A DNA stretch of 64,000 nt. Origin: Phenylobacterium conjunctum. Its GTDB lineage: Bacteria; Pseudomonadota; Alphaproteobacteria; Caulobacterales; Caulobacteraceae. Positions 8,484 through 15,986 of the stretch are shown piece after piece. The notes beneath the pieces are model-generated. The model made no database searches, had not been told where the DNA came from, and saw nothing but the letters and a program-made list of their open reading frames with translations. The stretch is taken from the NCBI RefSeq assembly GCF_042679085.1, contig NZ_JBHTLQ010000002.1:62001-126000 (forward strand). The letters are read 5' to 3'. A program made the position numbers and the translations under genes. How positions within the stretch are numbered: the stretch's first letter is position 1; each line of letters opens with the position of its first letter.

Positions 8484-9662
8484 CTAGCGGTTGGATTGCT
8501 CGCGCCACGGATCAGAGAATCTCGGATCCGTCAGCAAACCCTGGTCAGTCAGCGCGTTCAGAAAGGCGATCAGCTCCTTTCGCTCCTGCGGCGTCAAGGT
8601 GAAGCCCGACAGGAACGAGCTCTTCAGGGGATTTGCCGCCCCGACGCCGGCGTAGGGACCAGATGCGATAGTTCGGCCGCCGGCGGCATAGTGGTCGATG
8701 GCCTCGTCCAGCGTCGCGATCGATCCGTCGTGCATGTAGGGCGCGGTCACGGCGACGTTTCTTAGGCTGGGCGTCCGGAAGCGGCCCATGTCCTGTGACC
8801 GCCCCGTGATCTCCGCCACGCCCGTGTTGTCCGCCGGATAGGCGCCTTTACCGTCCAGATTGTAGAGGCCGGTGTTGTGGTAGGCGACCTCGCCCACCGG
8901 GTTCCTCGTGTGCATGACGGAGTCCGTCATGTGAAGGCCGCTGTGGCAGTGGTGGCACTCCAGTCGTTCGCTGAAGAACAGGGCTTCGCCACGCTGAGCC
9001 TCTGCCGACAGGGCGGATGTCTCACCCGCCCGATACCGGTCATAGGGCGAGTTTACCGAGATCACCGTGCGCTCGAAGGCGGCTATGGCGCGGGTGATGG
9101 TGCCGAGCGAAACCTCGCCCCGAGCCTCCGGGAAGGCCTTGCGGAACAGCGGCGGATAGCGGGGCTCGGCCATCAGGCGCGCTTGCACCTCGTCGTCCCG
9201 TCCGGCGATCCCCAGCTCTACCGGCGCGGCGCCCAGGAGCGGGACGAGGGTCTGGCGCTCCAGGGAAGTCAGCGAGGGATTGGCCCAGGTCAGCACCGGC
9301 AGGTAGCCGACGTTGGCGATGGACATGGCGTTGCGGGGTGTGTGTTGGCCCGTCACGCCCACAGACGTGGCTCGACCATCGGTAAATGCCCGCGCCTGTT
9401 CGTGGCAGGAGGCGCAGGACATGGTCCCGTCCCGCGACAGCCGCTTATCATAGAACAAGAGCCGGCCGAGCTCGACCTTGGCGTTGGTGGTTGGATTGCC
9501 CTTGGGCTCCAGCGGCGCTGGGATCCAGGCCGGCAGGCTATAGTCAAAGCGGCCAGCAACGTAGTCGCCCAACGCCGCTACACCGCCCTGGGCCAGGGAG
9601 CCCAGGGCGGCGAAGGCCACAGCGCCGGCCGCGGCGCCGACGATCAGCTGACGCAGCCTCAC
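8484..9662 (-). CDS. MbnH-type di-haem enzyme (cytochrome c peroxidase family)
   Basis: This 392-residue exported protein has an N-terminal signal and two c-type haem motifs, CASCH (after LSRDGTM) and CHHCH (after LE). The framework LGRLLFYDKRLSRDGTMSCA is that of the cytochrome-c-peroxidase/MauG group. Its coupling to an MbnP-type gene (4-base overlap) marks it as MbnH. MbnH enzymes use a high-valent di-haem state to oxidise a tryptophan of MbnP to kynurenine. It acts in the periplasm. A generic cytochrome c peroxidase is less likely given the partner. Confidence 0.88.
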   Translation of the reverse strand: MRLRQLIVGAAAGAVAFAALGSLAQGGVAALGDYVAGRFDYSLPAWIPAPLEPKGNPTTNAKVELGRLLFYDKRLSRDGTMSCASCHEQARAFTDGRATSVGVTGQHTPRNAMSIANVGYLPVLTWANPSLTSLERQTLVPLLGAAPVELGIAGRDDEVQARLMAEPRYPPLFRKAFPEARGEVSLGTITRAIAAFERTVISVNSPYDRYRAGETSALSAEAQRGEALFFSERLECHHCHSGLHMTDSVMHTRNPVGEVAYHNTGLYNLDGKGAYPADNTGVAEITGRSQDMGRFRTPSLRNVAVTAPYMHDGSIATLDEAIDHYAAGGRTIASGPYAGVGAANPLKSSFLSGFTLTPQERKELIAFLNALTDQGLLTDPRFSDPWREQSNR

Positions 9663-10516
9663 TCTACCCGGGCCCAGCTTTGGTCCTTAGGCGTCAGGTC
9701 GCGGAACGGGACCCCCAGGGCGGGCATGATCGCCGCGCAGTCATCATCGGTCTGCCCCGACATGCACCCGGCCGCCGTGTTGGGGGCGTTGGTGGTGACG
9801 TCGGTCGCTTTCAGCAGCTCGGCCAGGTCGAACACCACGGACTGCCGCGCAGGGTCGAAAGCGGCGAACCTGTAGGTTGGCCGGTTCTGGCGGGCGCAGG
9901 GCGAGGTGGGGGGCGCGGTGAGCGGCCCGCTAGGGCAATCGGTGCTGCCCAGGTGAATCGAGAAGCCCGATGCGTTCGGGCGTCCGGGAGCGCTGGTCTC
10001 GATGTCGATCGTCAAGAACTTGTATCCCGCGCGCCAGGGCCAGGAGAGGGCCGAGAAGTTGAGTGGCGGACCAGCCCGTGTGGTGTCCTGGTGGTTTCGG
10101 TCCGCCGGCACGCCGAGGTCGAAGACCAGGCCGACATATCGACCCGGCGCCGCCTTGCCGCGGACTTCGCGGTTGACCGCAGCGTTGCCGTTGCAGTTGC
10201 CGGTGGCGTCCTCGAAGTCGAGGAGGGCCGTCTTGTCATCCTGCCAGCGGCCGTCGGAGGCGATGCGCACCGGCGTCTCGCCGCCCTTGGCGTCCACGAG
10301 GCGCAGGTTTGACACATAGACCCGGAAGTCCTGAAGAGTGATCGCGGCGCCGGTGGCGCCGATTCCGGAATAGGTCTTCCCGCAGGCGAGAGGTGCAGCG
10401 CCCACCTTGGCGGCGAAGCGGACCACGACGTCCTGCTCGGCGGCCGCGGCGGGCGCCGCGGCCAGGGCGAGGCCCAGGGCCGCGCCGGCCGGGAACATGA
10501 AGGTTCGAAGGCTCAT
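9659..10516 (-). CDS. MbnP family copper-binding protein
   Basis: This 285-residue periplasmic protein has a clear signal peptide (cut near AAAA-EQD). The four-cysteine pattern of the family is visible: LACGKTYSG, GNCNGN, a Cys pair around TDCPSG and SPCARQ, and AGCMSG with DDCAA. Conserved LQDFRVYVSNLRL and SWPWRAGYKF stretches fit MbnP. Trp91 or the Trp residues of SWPW are candidates for conversion to kynurenine, which creates a copper site. ATG 10516 was preferred over an upstream frame start because AGGGAG lies 7 bases before it, overlapping the upstream receptor stop. Confidence 0.88.
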   Translation of the reverse strand: MSLRTFMFPAGAALGLALAAAPAAAAEQDVVVRFAAKVGAAPLACGKTYSGIGATGAAITLQDFRVYVSNLRLVDAKGGETPVRIASDGRWQDDKTALLDFEDATGNCNGNAAVNREVRGKAAPGRYVGLVFDLGVPADRNHQDTTRAGPPLNFSALSWPWRAGYKFLTIDIETSAPGRPNASGFSIHLGSTDCPSGPLTAPPTSPCARQNRPTYRFAAFDPARQSVVFDLAELLKATDVTTNAPNTAAGCMSGQTDDDCAAIMPALGVPFRDLTPKDQSWARVE

Positions 10517-10526
10517 GGTGCGCTCC

Positions 10527-12557
10527 CTAGAAGTGGCGGCTGACGCCGAGGCGGAAATTGCGCCCCTGCTCGTAGACATTGGGGTAGGCGGTGGACTGCT
10601 TGTAGGCGGCGTACCGCTTGTCAAAGAGGTTGGTCACCCCGGCGTCGAGACGCCACGTCCGGCCCTGAGGCGCCCAGGTGACGAACAGGTCGTGGGTCTC
10701 ATAGGCGGGGCGACGTCGCAGCAGGGTGGAGTCGTAGTCCTGGGCCTCGACCCACATGGAGCTCCACCGCAGGTCCACGGACGGGCTGAAAGCGTAGGCC
10801 AGGGACAAGGTCCACTTGTCCGGCGGCGCGAAGAGGTTGGCGCCGGTCAGCTTGTCGCGCACGCGGATCTGGCTGTAGGCGAGTTGGCCCGAAAAGGCGC
10901 CCTGGCTCAGCCCGGCCTGCAATTCGAAGCCTTCCCGCTCAGCCTTTGAGACGTTCTGGTACTGCTGGATGGGGCGGCGACCCAGCACCGGGTTGGTGTA
11001 GAAGCCCACCACCACGACGGTGATCAGGTTCTCCACGTCGGCCTTGTAGTAGTCGCCCTGCAGGGTCAGGCGACCCAGGCTCAGGGGCGCGTCGCCGCTC
11101 CAGCGCGCGCCGGCGTCCCATTCCTCGGAGATCTCGGGCTTGAGGGCCGGGTTGGGGCGGAAGTTGGCGAAGGCCGTGGGCGTCGAGAGCGATTGATAGA
11201 GCTCGTTCACGGCCGGGGCCCGGAAGCCGGAGCCGCGGCTCAGATAGACCATGGCGCCGGAGATCGGCTTCACAGTCACCGCCAGCGACGGCGACATTCG
11301 ATCGTCGGAGGTGGTCGGCGAGGCGCCGCTCTTCAGCTCGGTTTCGAAGTGGTCATACCGAACCGCGGGCGTCAGCGAGAGCCAGGGGGTCAGGGTGATC
11401 TCGTCGCGCAGGAAGCCGCCTAGCGAGGTCTGCTTGCCGTCCGGCGACACCGTGCCTGGCAGGCCGTCGGTCCGCGACTCGATCTGGTCGCGATAGCCGT
11501 CAGCCCCCACTGTGACACGATGGCCGAGCGGGCCGGTGGAGAAACGCCAGCTGTCGGCGCCCGAGAAGCCCAGGGTGTCAGTCAGGGTTGAGGTGGACGT
11601 CAGGACCGGCGTGACCTTCAGGTTCGGATCCGCGCCGGTCTCCAGGCGCGTGACATAGACGGACAGGTCGAGGGTCTTTTGGCCGTCACTATCAGCGCCG
11701 CTGAGGTTCAGCACGGTCTGGCGTTGGGTCGCCCAGTTGTTCTGGAAGTAGGGGAAGGACGCGTCGGCCTGCGGGTTGTTCGGCTGGAAGTCCTCCATGT
11801 CGTAGTAGAGGTGGGACAGTTCCGCCCGCAGGTGATCCGTCGCCTGCCATCCGGCCTTCGCCAGCAGGCTCACCGCCTGGCCATCGCCGGGCCGCAGGGT
11901 CGTGCCGCCGCCCTGGCGGATCGGACCCCAATCGCCGGTGGTCAGCCCCAGGAAGCCATCGAAGGCGCCCTGGCGGCCGTAGGCTCGGGCCAGGAGCCGG
12001 CGCCCCTCGTTGGCTGACTGGCTCTCCGCGCGCAGGTCGGCGCCGAGCTGGTCGCCTTCGGACAACAGGTTTCCGGCATCCAGGGTGGTGAAGGTCAGGG
12101 CCCCGCCGATGCCGCCCCCGCCATAGACGGCCGAGGACACGCCTTTCAGCACCTCTGCGCGTGACAGGAAGAACGGCTCCAGGAACAGGGGGGAGGACAG
12201 GCCGGGAGAGGCGTTCTGGCGGGCGCCGTCGATCACGGCGACGATCTGGCGGCCTGTGGCGCCTCGGATCGAAGGCATCTCGCCCTGGACCCGCGGGCCG
12301 CCGAAGAAGTCGACCCCGGGCAGGCGCTCCAGCACCTCGGGATAGGACACCGCCTGGCGGTCGGCGATGTCACCGGCCGTGATGACGGACACAGGGGCCG
12401 GAAGGTCAGCAAGGGGCGTGGGCGCACGGACGGCGGTGACGATCACCCCTTCAAGGTCGACCGGTGCGTCGGCGGCGAGCGCCGCGCCAGCGGAGAGCGC
12501 GGCGACGGCGGCGCCGGCCAGCAAACGGGAGGACCAGGTGAAAACACGATCAGACAT
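10527..12557 (-). CDS. TonB-dependent receptor (MbnPH-associated)
   Basis: This 676-residue outer-membrane receptor has a signal peptide ending ALAADAP, a plug domain (VIVTAVRAPTPLADLPAPVSVITAGDI, then LERLPGVDF) and a 22-strand-type barrel ending in LGVSRHF with the terminal Phe. The plug phrase VAVIDGARQN resembles haem/haemoglobin-type receptors. It sits directly upstream of mbnP-mbnH genes in one operon, so import of copper or a copper complex is inferred. Haem or siderophore is the alternative substrate. Confidence 0.88.
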   Translation of the reverse strand: MSDRVFTWSSRLLAGAAVAALSAGAALAADAPVDLEGVIVTAVRAPTPLADLPAPVSVITAGDIADRQAVSYPEVLERLPGVDFFGGPRVQGEMPSIRGATGRQIVAVIDGARQNASPGLSSPLFLEPFFLSRAEVLKGVSSAVYGGGGIGGALTFTTLDAGNLLSEGDQLGADLRAESQSANEGRRLLARAYGRQGAFDGFLGLTTGDWGPIRQGGGTTLRPGDGQAVSLLAKAGWQATDHLRAELSHLYYDMEDFQPNNPQADASFPYFQNNWATQRQTVLNLSGADSDGQKTLDLSVYVTRLETGADPNLKVTPVLTSTSTLTDTLGFSGADSWRFSTGPLGHRVTVGADGYRDQIESRTDGLPGTVSPDGKQTSLGGFLRDEITLTPWLSLTPAVRYDHFETELKSGASPTTSDDRMSPSLAVTVKPISGAMVYLSRGSGFRAPAVNELYQSLSTPTAFANFRPNPALKPEISEEWDAGARWSGDAPLSLGRLTLQGDYYKADVENLITVVVVGFYTNPVLGRRPIQQYQNVSKAEREGFELQAGLSQGAFSGQLAYSQIRVRDKLTGANLFAPPDKWTLSLAYAFSPSVDLRWSSMWVEAQDYDSTLLRRRPAYETHDLFVTWAPQGRTWRLDAGVTNLFDKRYAAYKQSTAYPNVYEQGRNFRLGVSRHF

Positions 12558-12570
12558 GATTTAAGCCTTT

Positions 12571-12589
12571 GAATATACGCTAAATATTC
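12571..12589. promoter_or_regulatory. GAATAT-N7-ATATTC inverted repeat ahead of TonB receptor
   Basis: Arms GAATAT (12571-12576) and ATATTC (12584-12589) lie 14 to 32 bases upstream of the receptor start and overlap the stop codon of the small Cys/His peptide. The half-sites equal those in front of the arsR-type gene but point the other way. A regulatory role is a guess. Confidence 0.35.
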
Positions 12590-12747
12590 TTTCCGGCCGG
12601 GTGGCCGTGAGCGCCCCCGGCGGTGTGACAGCCGCAGGCCGAGGCCTGCGACGCGATGGGATGGGCGATCGGCATCGGGGCCTGCATCGCCAGAAGGGCC
12701 CCAACGGCCGCGGCGACGACGATGGTCATCAGACGAAGCATTCTCAT
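12580..12747 (-). CDS. Small exported Cys/His-rich peptide
   Basis: This 55-residue open frame has a basic N-terminus (MRMLRLM), a hydrophobic helix, and a tail bearing Cys38, Cys40, His41, His47 and His49 (ACGCHTAGGAHGHP). Its ATG overlaps the stop of the DUF2244 gene (TGATG), implying translational coupling, and it precedes the TonB-mbnP-mbnH operon by 22 bases. The composition suggests a periplasmic metal-binding peptide, probably copper. I do not recognise a named family. Position and codon use support a real gene. Confidence 0.62.
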   Translation of the reverse strand: MRMLRLMTIVVAAAVGALLAMQAPMPIAHPIASQASACGCHTAGGAHGHPAGKNI

Positions 12748-13301
12748 CACCGGCCTCCCGCGGCGCCGAAGTTGGACAGGGGCGCGGACGGCGCCTCCCA
12801 GGCGGCGCGTCCGCCGCGGCGGGCGCGGGCCAGGGCGTCCGCCATGGCCAGGCCAAAGGCCGCGCGCTCTGCGGGGGACAGCATCTGGGCGATGGGCGTC
12901 GTCCTGCGGCGGTGGTGCAGGCTCAAGGACAGGCACCCGTAGTCCGGGTGGTCCTCCCGGGCCAAGCTGGTCCAGGCGGTGGGCAGGGTGTCCTCGCAGA
13001 TATCCGCGCCCCCGTCGGAGCGGCGGATGGTGATGCCTTCGGGCCGCACGATGACGTCCTCGAAGGCCCGGGCCCGCCGCCGGACCACCAGGAAGGCGAA
13101 GGCCAGGATGGCCAGGTCAAGCAGGATGAAAGGGGCCACGGGCCAGAAGCCTCGGGAGACGAAGACAAGGCTGGTGGTCAGGGAGACGAGGGCGAAGGTG
13201 GTCAGCGCGGCCGTCTGACCGGCGTCGGTCAGGGAATGGTTTGGTTTCAGGCGCGCATGGAGAAGGACGGGCTCTTGGGCTGAGCCGAGGGCATCGGACA
13301 T
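12747..13301 (-). CDS. DUF2244 domain-containing membrane protein
   Basis: This 184-residue protein has two adjacent hydrophobic segments near residues 28-70 (TTFALVSLTTSLVFVSRGFWPVAPFILLDLAILAFAFLVV) followed by RRRARAFEDVIVRPEGITIRR, the layout of DUF2244. The function of the family is unknown; members are often found near respiratory oxidase genes. It is coupled by a one-base overlap to the Cys/His peptide and lies 65 bases downstream of a DUF2946 gene. Confidence 0.8.
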   Translation of the reverse strand: MSDALGSAQEPVLLHARLKPNHSLTDAGQTAALTTFALVSLTTSLVFVSRGFWPVAPFILLDLAILAFAFLVVRRRARAFEDVIVRPEGITIRRSDGGADICEDTLPTAWTSLAREDHPDYGCLSLSLHHRRRTTPIAQMLSPAERAAFGLAMADALARARRGGRAAWEAPSAPLSNFGAAGGR

Positions 13302-13366
13302 GGAAAAGGCTCCGAACGACGAGGGGACAGGGGCGCAGCCATGCGGCGGCGCCGTTGGGATCGACG

Positions 13367-13765
13367 TCAGATCAGGAGCGGGGGACCGGTAGCTGGAGGC
13401 GGCGGGGCGGCGAGGCCCTGGCCGGGCCGGACCGCGGTGCTATGGAGTCTGGGCGCCGCGACGACCACGAAACGGGCCGGCGCGGGCGGAGCGGCGGAGG
13501 CCAGGGGCGGAGCCGCGCCCAGGCCCGCGAAGGCGCAGGGCGCCGGCTTGTGCGCGCCGTGGGCCGGCGCGTTGGGTTGTGGAAGCTTGCTGGCGTCTAG
13601 CGCTACGGCCCCCTGCGCGGTGCAGATGACGAGCGCGAACGGCAGGTCGTTCCTGTGGTCGGCCATGTAGCCTTGCGGAACCAGGACGCGCAGGGCGACG
13701 GCGAGCAACGCAGCGATCAGCCACGCGCCCCCATTTCGCCCCGAGCTTCTCAGATCGGTCCGCAT
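13367..13765 (-). CDS. DUF2946-like exported protein (copy 1)
   Basis: This 132-residue protein has one N-terminal membrane segment (WLIAALLAVALRVLVPQGYM), then LPFALVICTAQGAV, a His-containing stretch (APAHGAHKPAPCAFAGLG) and a C-terminus RPGQGLAAPPPPATGPP. The same plan and an identical C-terminal stretch occur in the protein at 18236-18625. DUF2946 proteins are commonly adjacent to TonB receptors and copper genes. ATG 13765 is preceded by GGGGAGG. A role in periplasmic metal handling is inferred from context. Confidence 0.75.
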   Translation of the reverse strand: MRTDLRSSGRNGGAWLIAALLAVALRVLVPQGYMADHRNDLPFALVICTAQGAVALDASKLPQPNAPAHGAHKPAPCAFAGLGAAPPLASAAPPAPARFVVVAAPRLHSTAVRPGQGLAAPPPPATGPPLLI

Positions 13766-13826
13766 GCGCCTCCCCTAGGCCTCCTTCGTCATGCTGTCGC
13801 TTCAGGGAAATTACGAGGGTCGAACA

Positions 13827-14678
13827 TCAGGGCGCCTTCAGCTGCGAGGCCCGGGCGACGAAGCCTGAAAACATGCCGCGCAGGGGCTCGGCGATCGCTG
13901 GGTCGGTGGTGTCGAAGGAGCCGCCCTTAAAGGGGGGTTCCGGATGGTACTCGGCCTGCAGCATCAGGGCCTCGGCGTAGGGGCGGCCGCGCAGGCGCTC
14001 CACCACGGCTAAGGCGAAGTCCAACCCGGCCGAGACCCCGGCGCCTGTGATCAGCTTGCCGTCGGTGACAACGCGGGCGTCGACCGGTGTCGCGCCGAAA
14101 TGACCCAGCATGTCGCGCGCCACCCAGTGAGAGGTAGCCTTGCGCCCACGCAGAAGGCCCGCCGCGCCGAGCACCAGCGAACCGGTGCAGACGCTGGTGA
14201 CGCAGGTCGCGCGCTGGGCGCGATCGGCCAGGAAGGCCAGGACTGCGGGGTCCTGCGCCACCTGTAAGGTCCCGGTGGTTCCGCCGGGGACGAACAACAG
14301 CGTCAGATCGCGCGGACAGTCGGCCATTGTCGTGGTGGGTGCGATGGCCAGGCCAAGGTCGCTAGGGACCGGCGACAGGTCGGAGGTCGAGGTGACGAGG
14401 TGGACCCTGGCCCCCATCATGGAGGCGAAGAAATAATGCGGCCCGACCAGGTCCAGGGCGGTGAAGCCCGGATAGAGCAGCATGGCGACCTCCTCGTCAC
14501 CATGCATGTTCAGCCCCGGCACGGCCATCAGCCGCATGTGCGCCTCGGCGGCGGCGCCGTCGATGTCGCGCAGGTTCGGGGGCGCGGTGGCGGCCATGGC
14601 GCGCTCCAGCGACAGGAAGGGGGCCATGGCCGCCAGGGCGGTCATGCCTCCGATGAGGGTCCTACGGTCGGCGGTCAT
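13827..14678 (-). CDS. Exported DJ-1/PfpI family protein
   Basis: This 283-residue protein has an N-terminal Tat-like signal (TADRRTLIGGMTALAAMAPFLS) and a DJ-1/PfpI glutamine-amidotransferase-like domain. The nucleophile elbow is visible as TSVCTGSLVLGAAGLL, followed by ATSHW and TDGKLITGAGVSAGLDFAL. ATG 14678 was chosen because GGGAG sits 6 bases upstream and the longer frame has no signal. It is 14 bases downstream of a related DJ-1/PfpI gene, so one operon. Isonitrile hydratase-type enzymes share this fold; the substrate here is unknown. Confidence 0.85.
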   Translation of the reverse strand: MTADRRTLIGGMTALAAMAPFLSLERAMAATAPPNLRDIDGAAAEAHMRLMAVPGLNMHGDEEVAMLLYPGFTALDLVGPHYFFASMMGARVHLVTSTSDLSPVPSDLGLAIAPTTTMADCPRDLTLLFVPGGTTGTLQVAQDPAVLAFLADRAQRATCVTSVCTGSLVLGAAGLLRGRKATSHWVARDMLGHFGATPVDARVVTDGKLITGAGVSAGLDFALAVVERLRGRPYAEALMLQAEYHPEPPFKGGSFDTTDPAIAEPLRGMFSGFVARASQLKAP

Positions 14679-14692
14679 GGGCGTCTCCCGGG

Positions 14693-15964
14693 TCAGGGTA
14701 GGGCGAAGGGATCGGAGCTCGGATCCTCGCTCCACTGATATTCGAGGCTCTTGGCCAGCAGGCGGGCGCGGTCCTTGCCGTACAGCCTGGCGACCACGCC
14801 GAGCGCCATGTCGGTTCCGGCCGAGACGCCGGAGGAGGTAACGTACTTGCCATCCTCCACCCAGCGGGCCTTGCGCACCCAGGTGACGCCGGGGTCCTGG
14901 TCGGTCGCCAGCTTGAAGAAGGCCTTGTTGGAGGTGGCCTTGTGGCCATGCAGCAAGCCGGCCTTGGCCAGGATGGCCGAGCCGGTGCAGACCGAGGTCA
15001 TCAGGTCGACGGATTTGTCCTGGGCCCGCAGGAAGTCGAGCAGCCGAGGGTTTTCAAGGGCTTCATAGGTGCCAATGCCGCCCGGGGTCATCAGGATGTC
15101 GATCTTGGGCGTAGACGCGAAATCCCGGGTGGCGATGACCTCGACGCCCTGGGCCGAGCGAACGGGCCCAGCCTTCTCGGCGATCATGACGACCTCGAAC
15201 TCGGGAACATTGGCCCACATCTCCACAGGCCCGAACACGTCCAGCAGCTCGAAGCCGGGATAGAGCACGACCCCCACCACCTTGCGCGCAGGCTGAACCG
15301 GAATGGCCAGGGCCGTCGCGGCGCCCGGCCCGGGCTTCACCGCCGGATCGAGGGCGGCGCGCACATAGGCCGCGCGACCCTGGCCGATGAAGGCGGCGTA
15401 CTCGTCGCGGTTGGAGACGCCGTCCCCGTCCGCATCACCCTCGGCGGCGAAATAGCGGGCCAGGGCCAAGGCCTGGCTGTAGTCGGACTTCAGAGGCGCG
15501 CCGAAGGCGGCGGACATGCGGCTGAAGGCCTCGAGGGAGCCATGGCCCAGCATGGCGTAGCCGGCGGCGACCGTGTGCGCCTGGGGATAGGCCTTGGCGA
15601 GCTTGGCCATGTCGGCCGTGGCGCTGGCGTCGGCCTGCCGCCATGCGGCCTTCACCGCCGCTCGATCCGGCCCGGCCTTGGCCTGGCCGTCGAGGACCGC
15701 GGAGACCAGGGCCATCTCGTCGGCGTCGATCAGGCCGTTGGGCTTGGCCTTGGCGTCGGCGTTGGCGTCGACGCTCTCTGGCTTGAACTTCAGCGACGCC
15801 ATAGCGGCGTCGAAATCGACCGCCCCGGGCGGCGGGGCCGACCATGCCGCCCGGGGCGATCCCGCGAGCGCCAAGACCGCCACGAGGACGGCGATCCCGC
15901 CGGCGCGGACGGATGGGCACGGTACCGCCTTGCCGGGTCTCTGGATGGGAACTTGACGCATCAC
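14693..15964 (-). CDS. EF-hand / DJ-1/PfpI fusion protein, exported
   Basis: This 423-residue protein has a signal-like helix (residues ~20-42) and an N-terminal ~200-residue helical part with a canonical EF-hand loop, DADGDGVSNRDE. An earlier degenerate loop (DANADAKAKPNGLIDADE) carries an insertion. A C-terminal DJ-1/PfpI domain follows, with elbow TSVCTGSAILAKAGLL and SSGVSAGTDMALGV. Calcium-binding and DJ-1 domains in one exported polypeptide is unusual. It lies 22 bases after a siderophore-type TonB receptor and immediately before a second DJ-1/PfpI gene, so co-transcription is likely. Function unknown. Confidence 0.83.
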   Translation of the reverse strand: MMRQVPIQRPGKAVPCPSVRAGGIAVLVAVLALAGSPRAAWSAPPPGAVDFDAAMASLKFKPESVDANADAKAKPNGLIDADEMALVSAVLDGQAKAGPDRAAVKAAWRQADASATADMAKLAKAYPQAHTVAAGYAMLGHGSLEAFSRMSAAFGAPLKSDYSQALALARYFAAEGDADGDGVSNRDEYAAFIGQGRAAYVRAALDPAVKPGPGAATALAIPVQPARKVVGVVLYPGFELLDVFGPVEMWANVPEFEVVMIAEKAGPVRSAQGVEVIATRDFASTPKIDILMTPGGIGTYEALENPRLLDFLRAQDKSVDLMTSVCTGSAILAKAGLLHGHKATSNKAFFKLATDQDPGVTWVRKARWVEDGKYVTSSGVSAGTDMALGVVARLYGKDRARLLAKSLEYQWSEDPSSDPFALP

Positions 15965-15986
15965 GGATCTCCTTCCGAAGCGGGCT

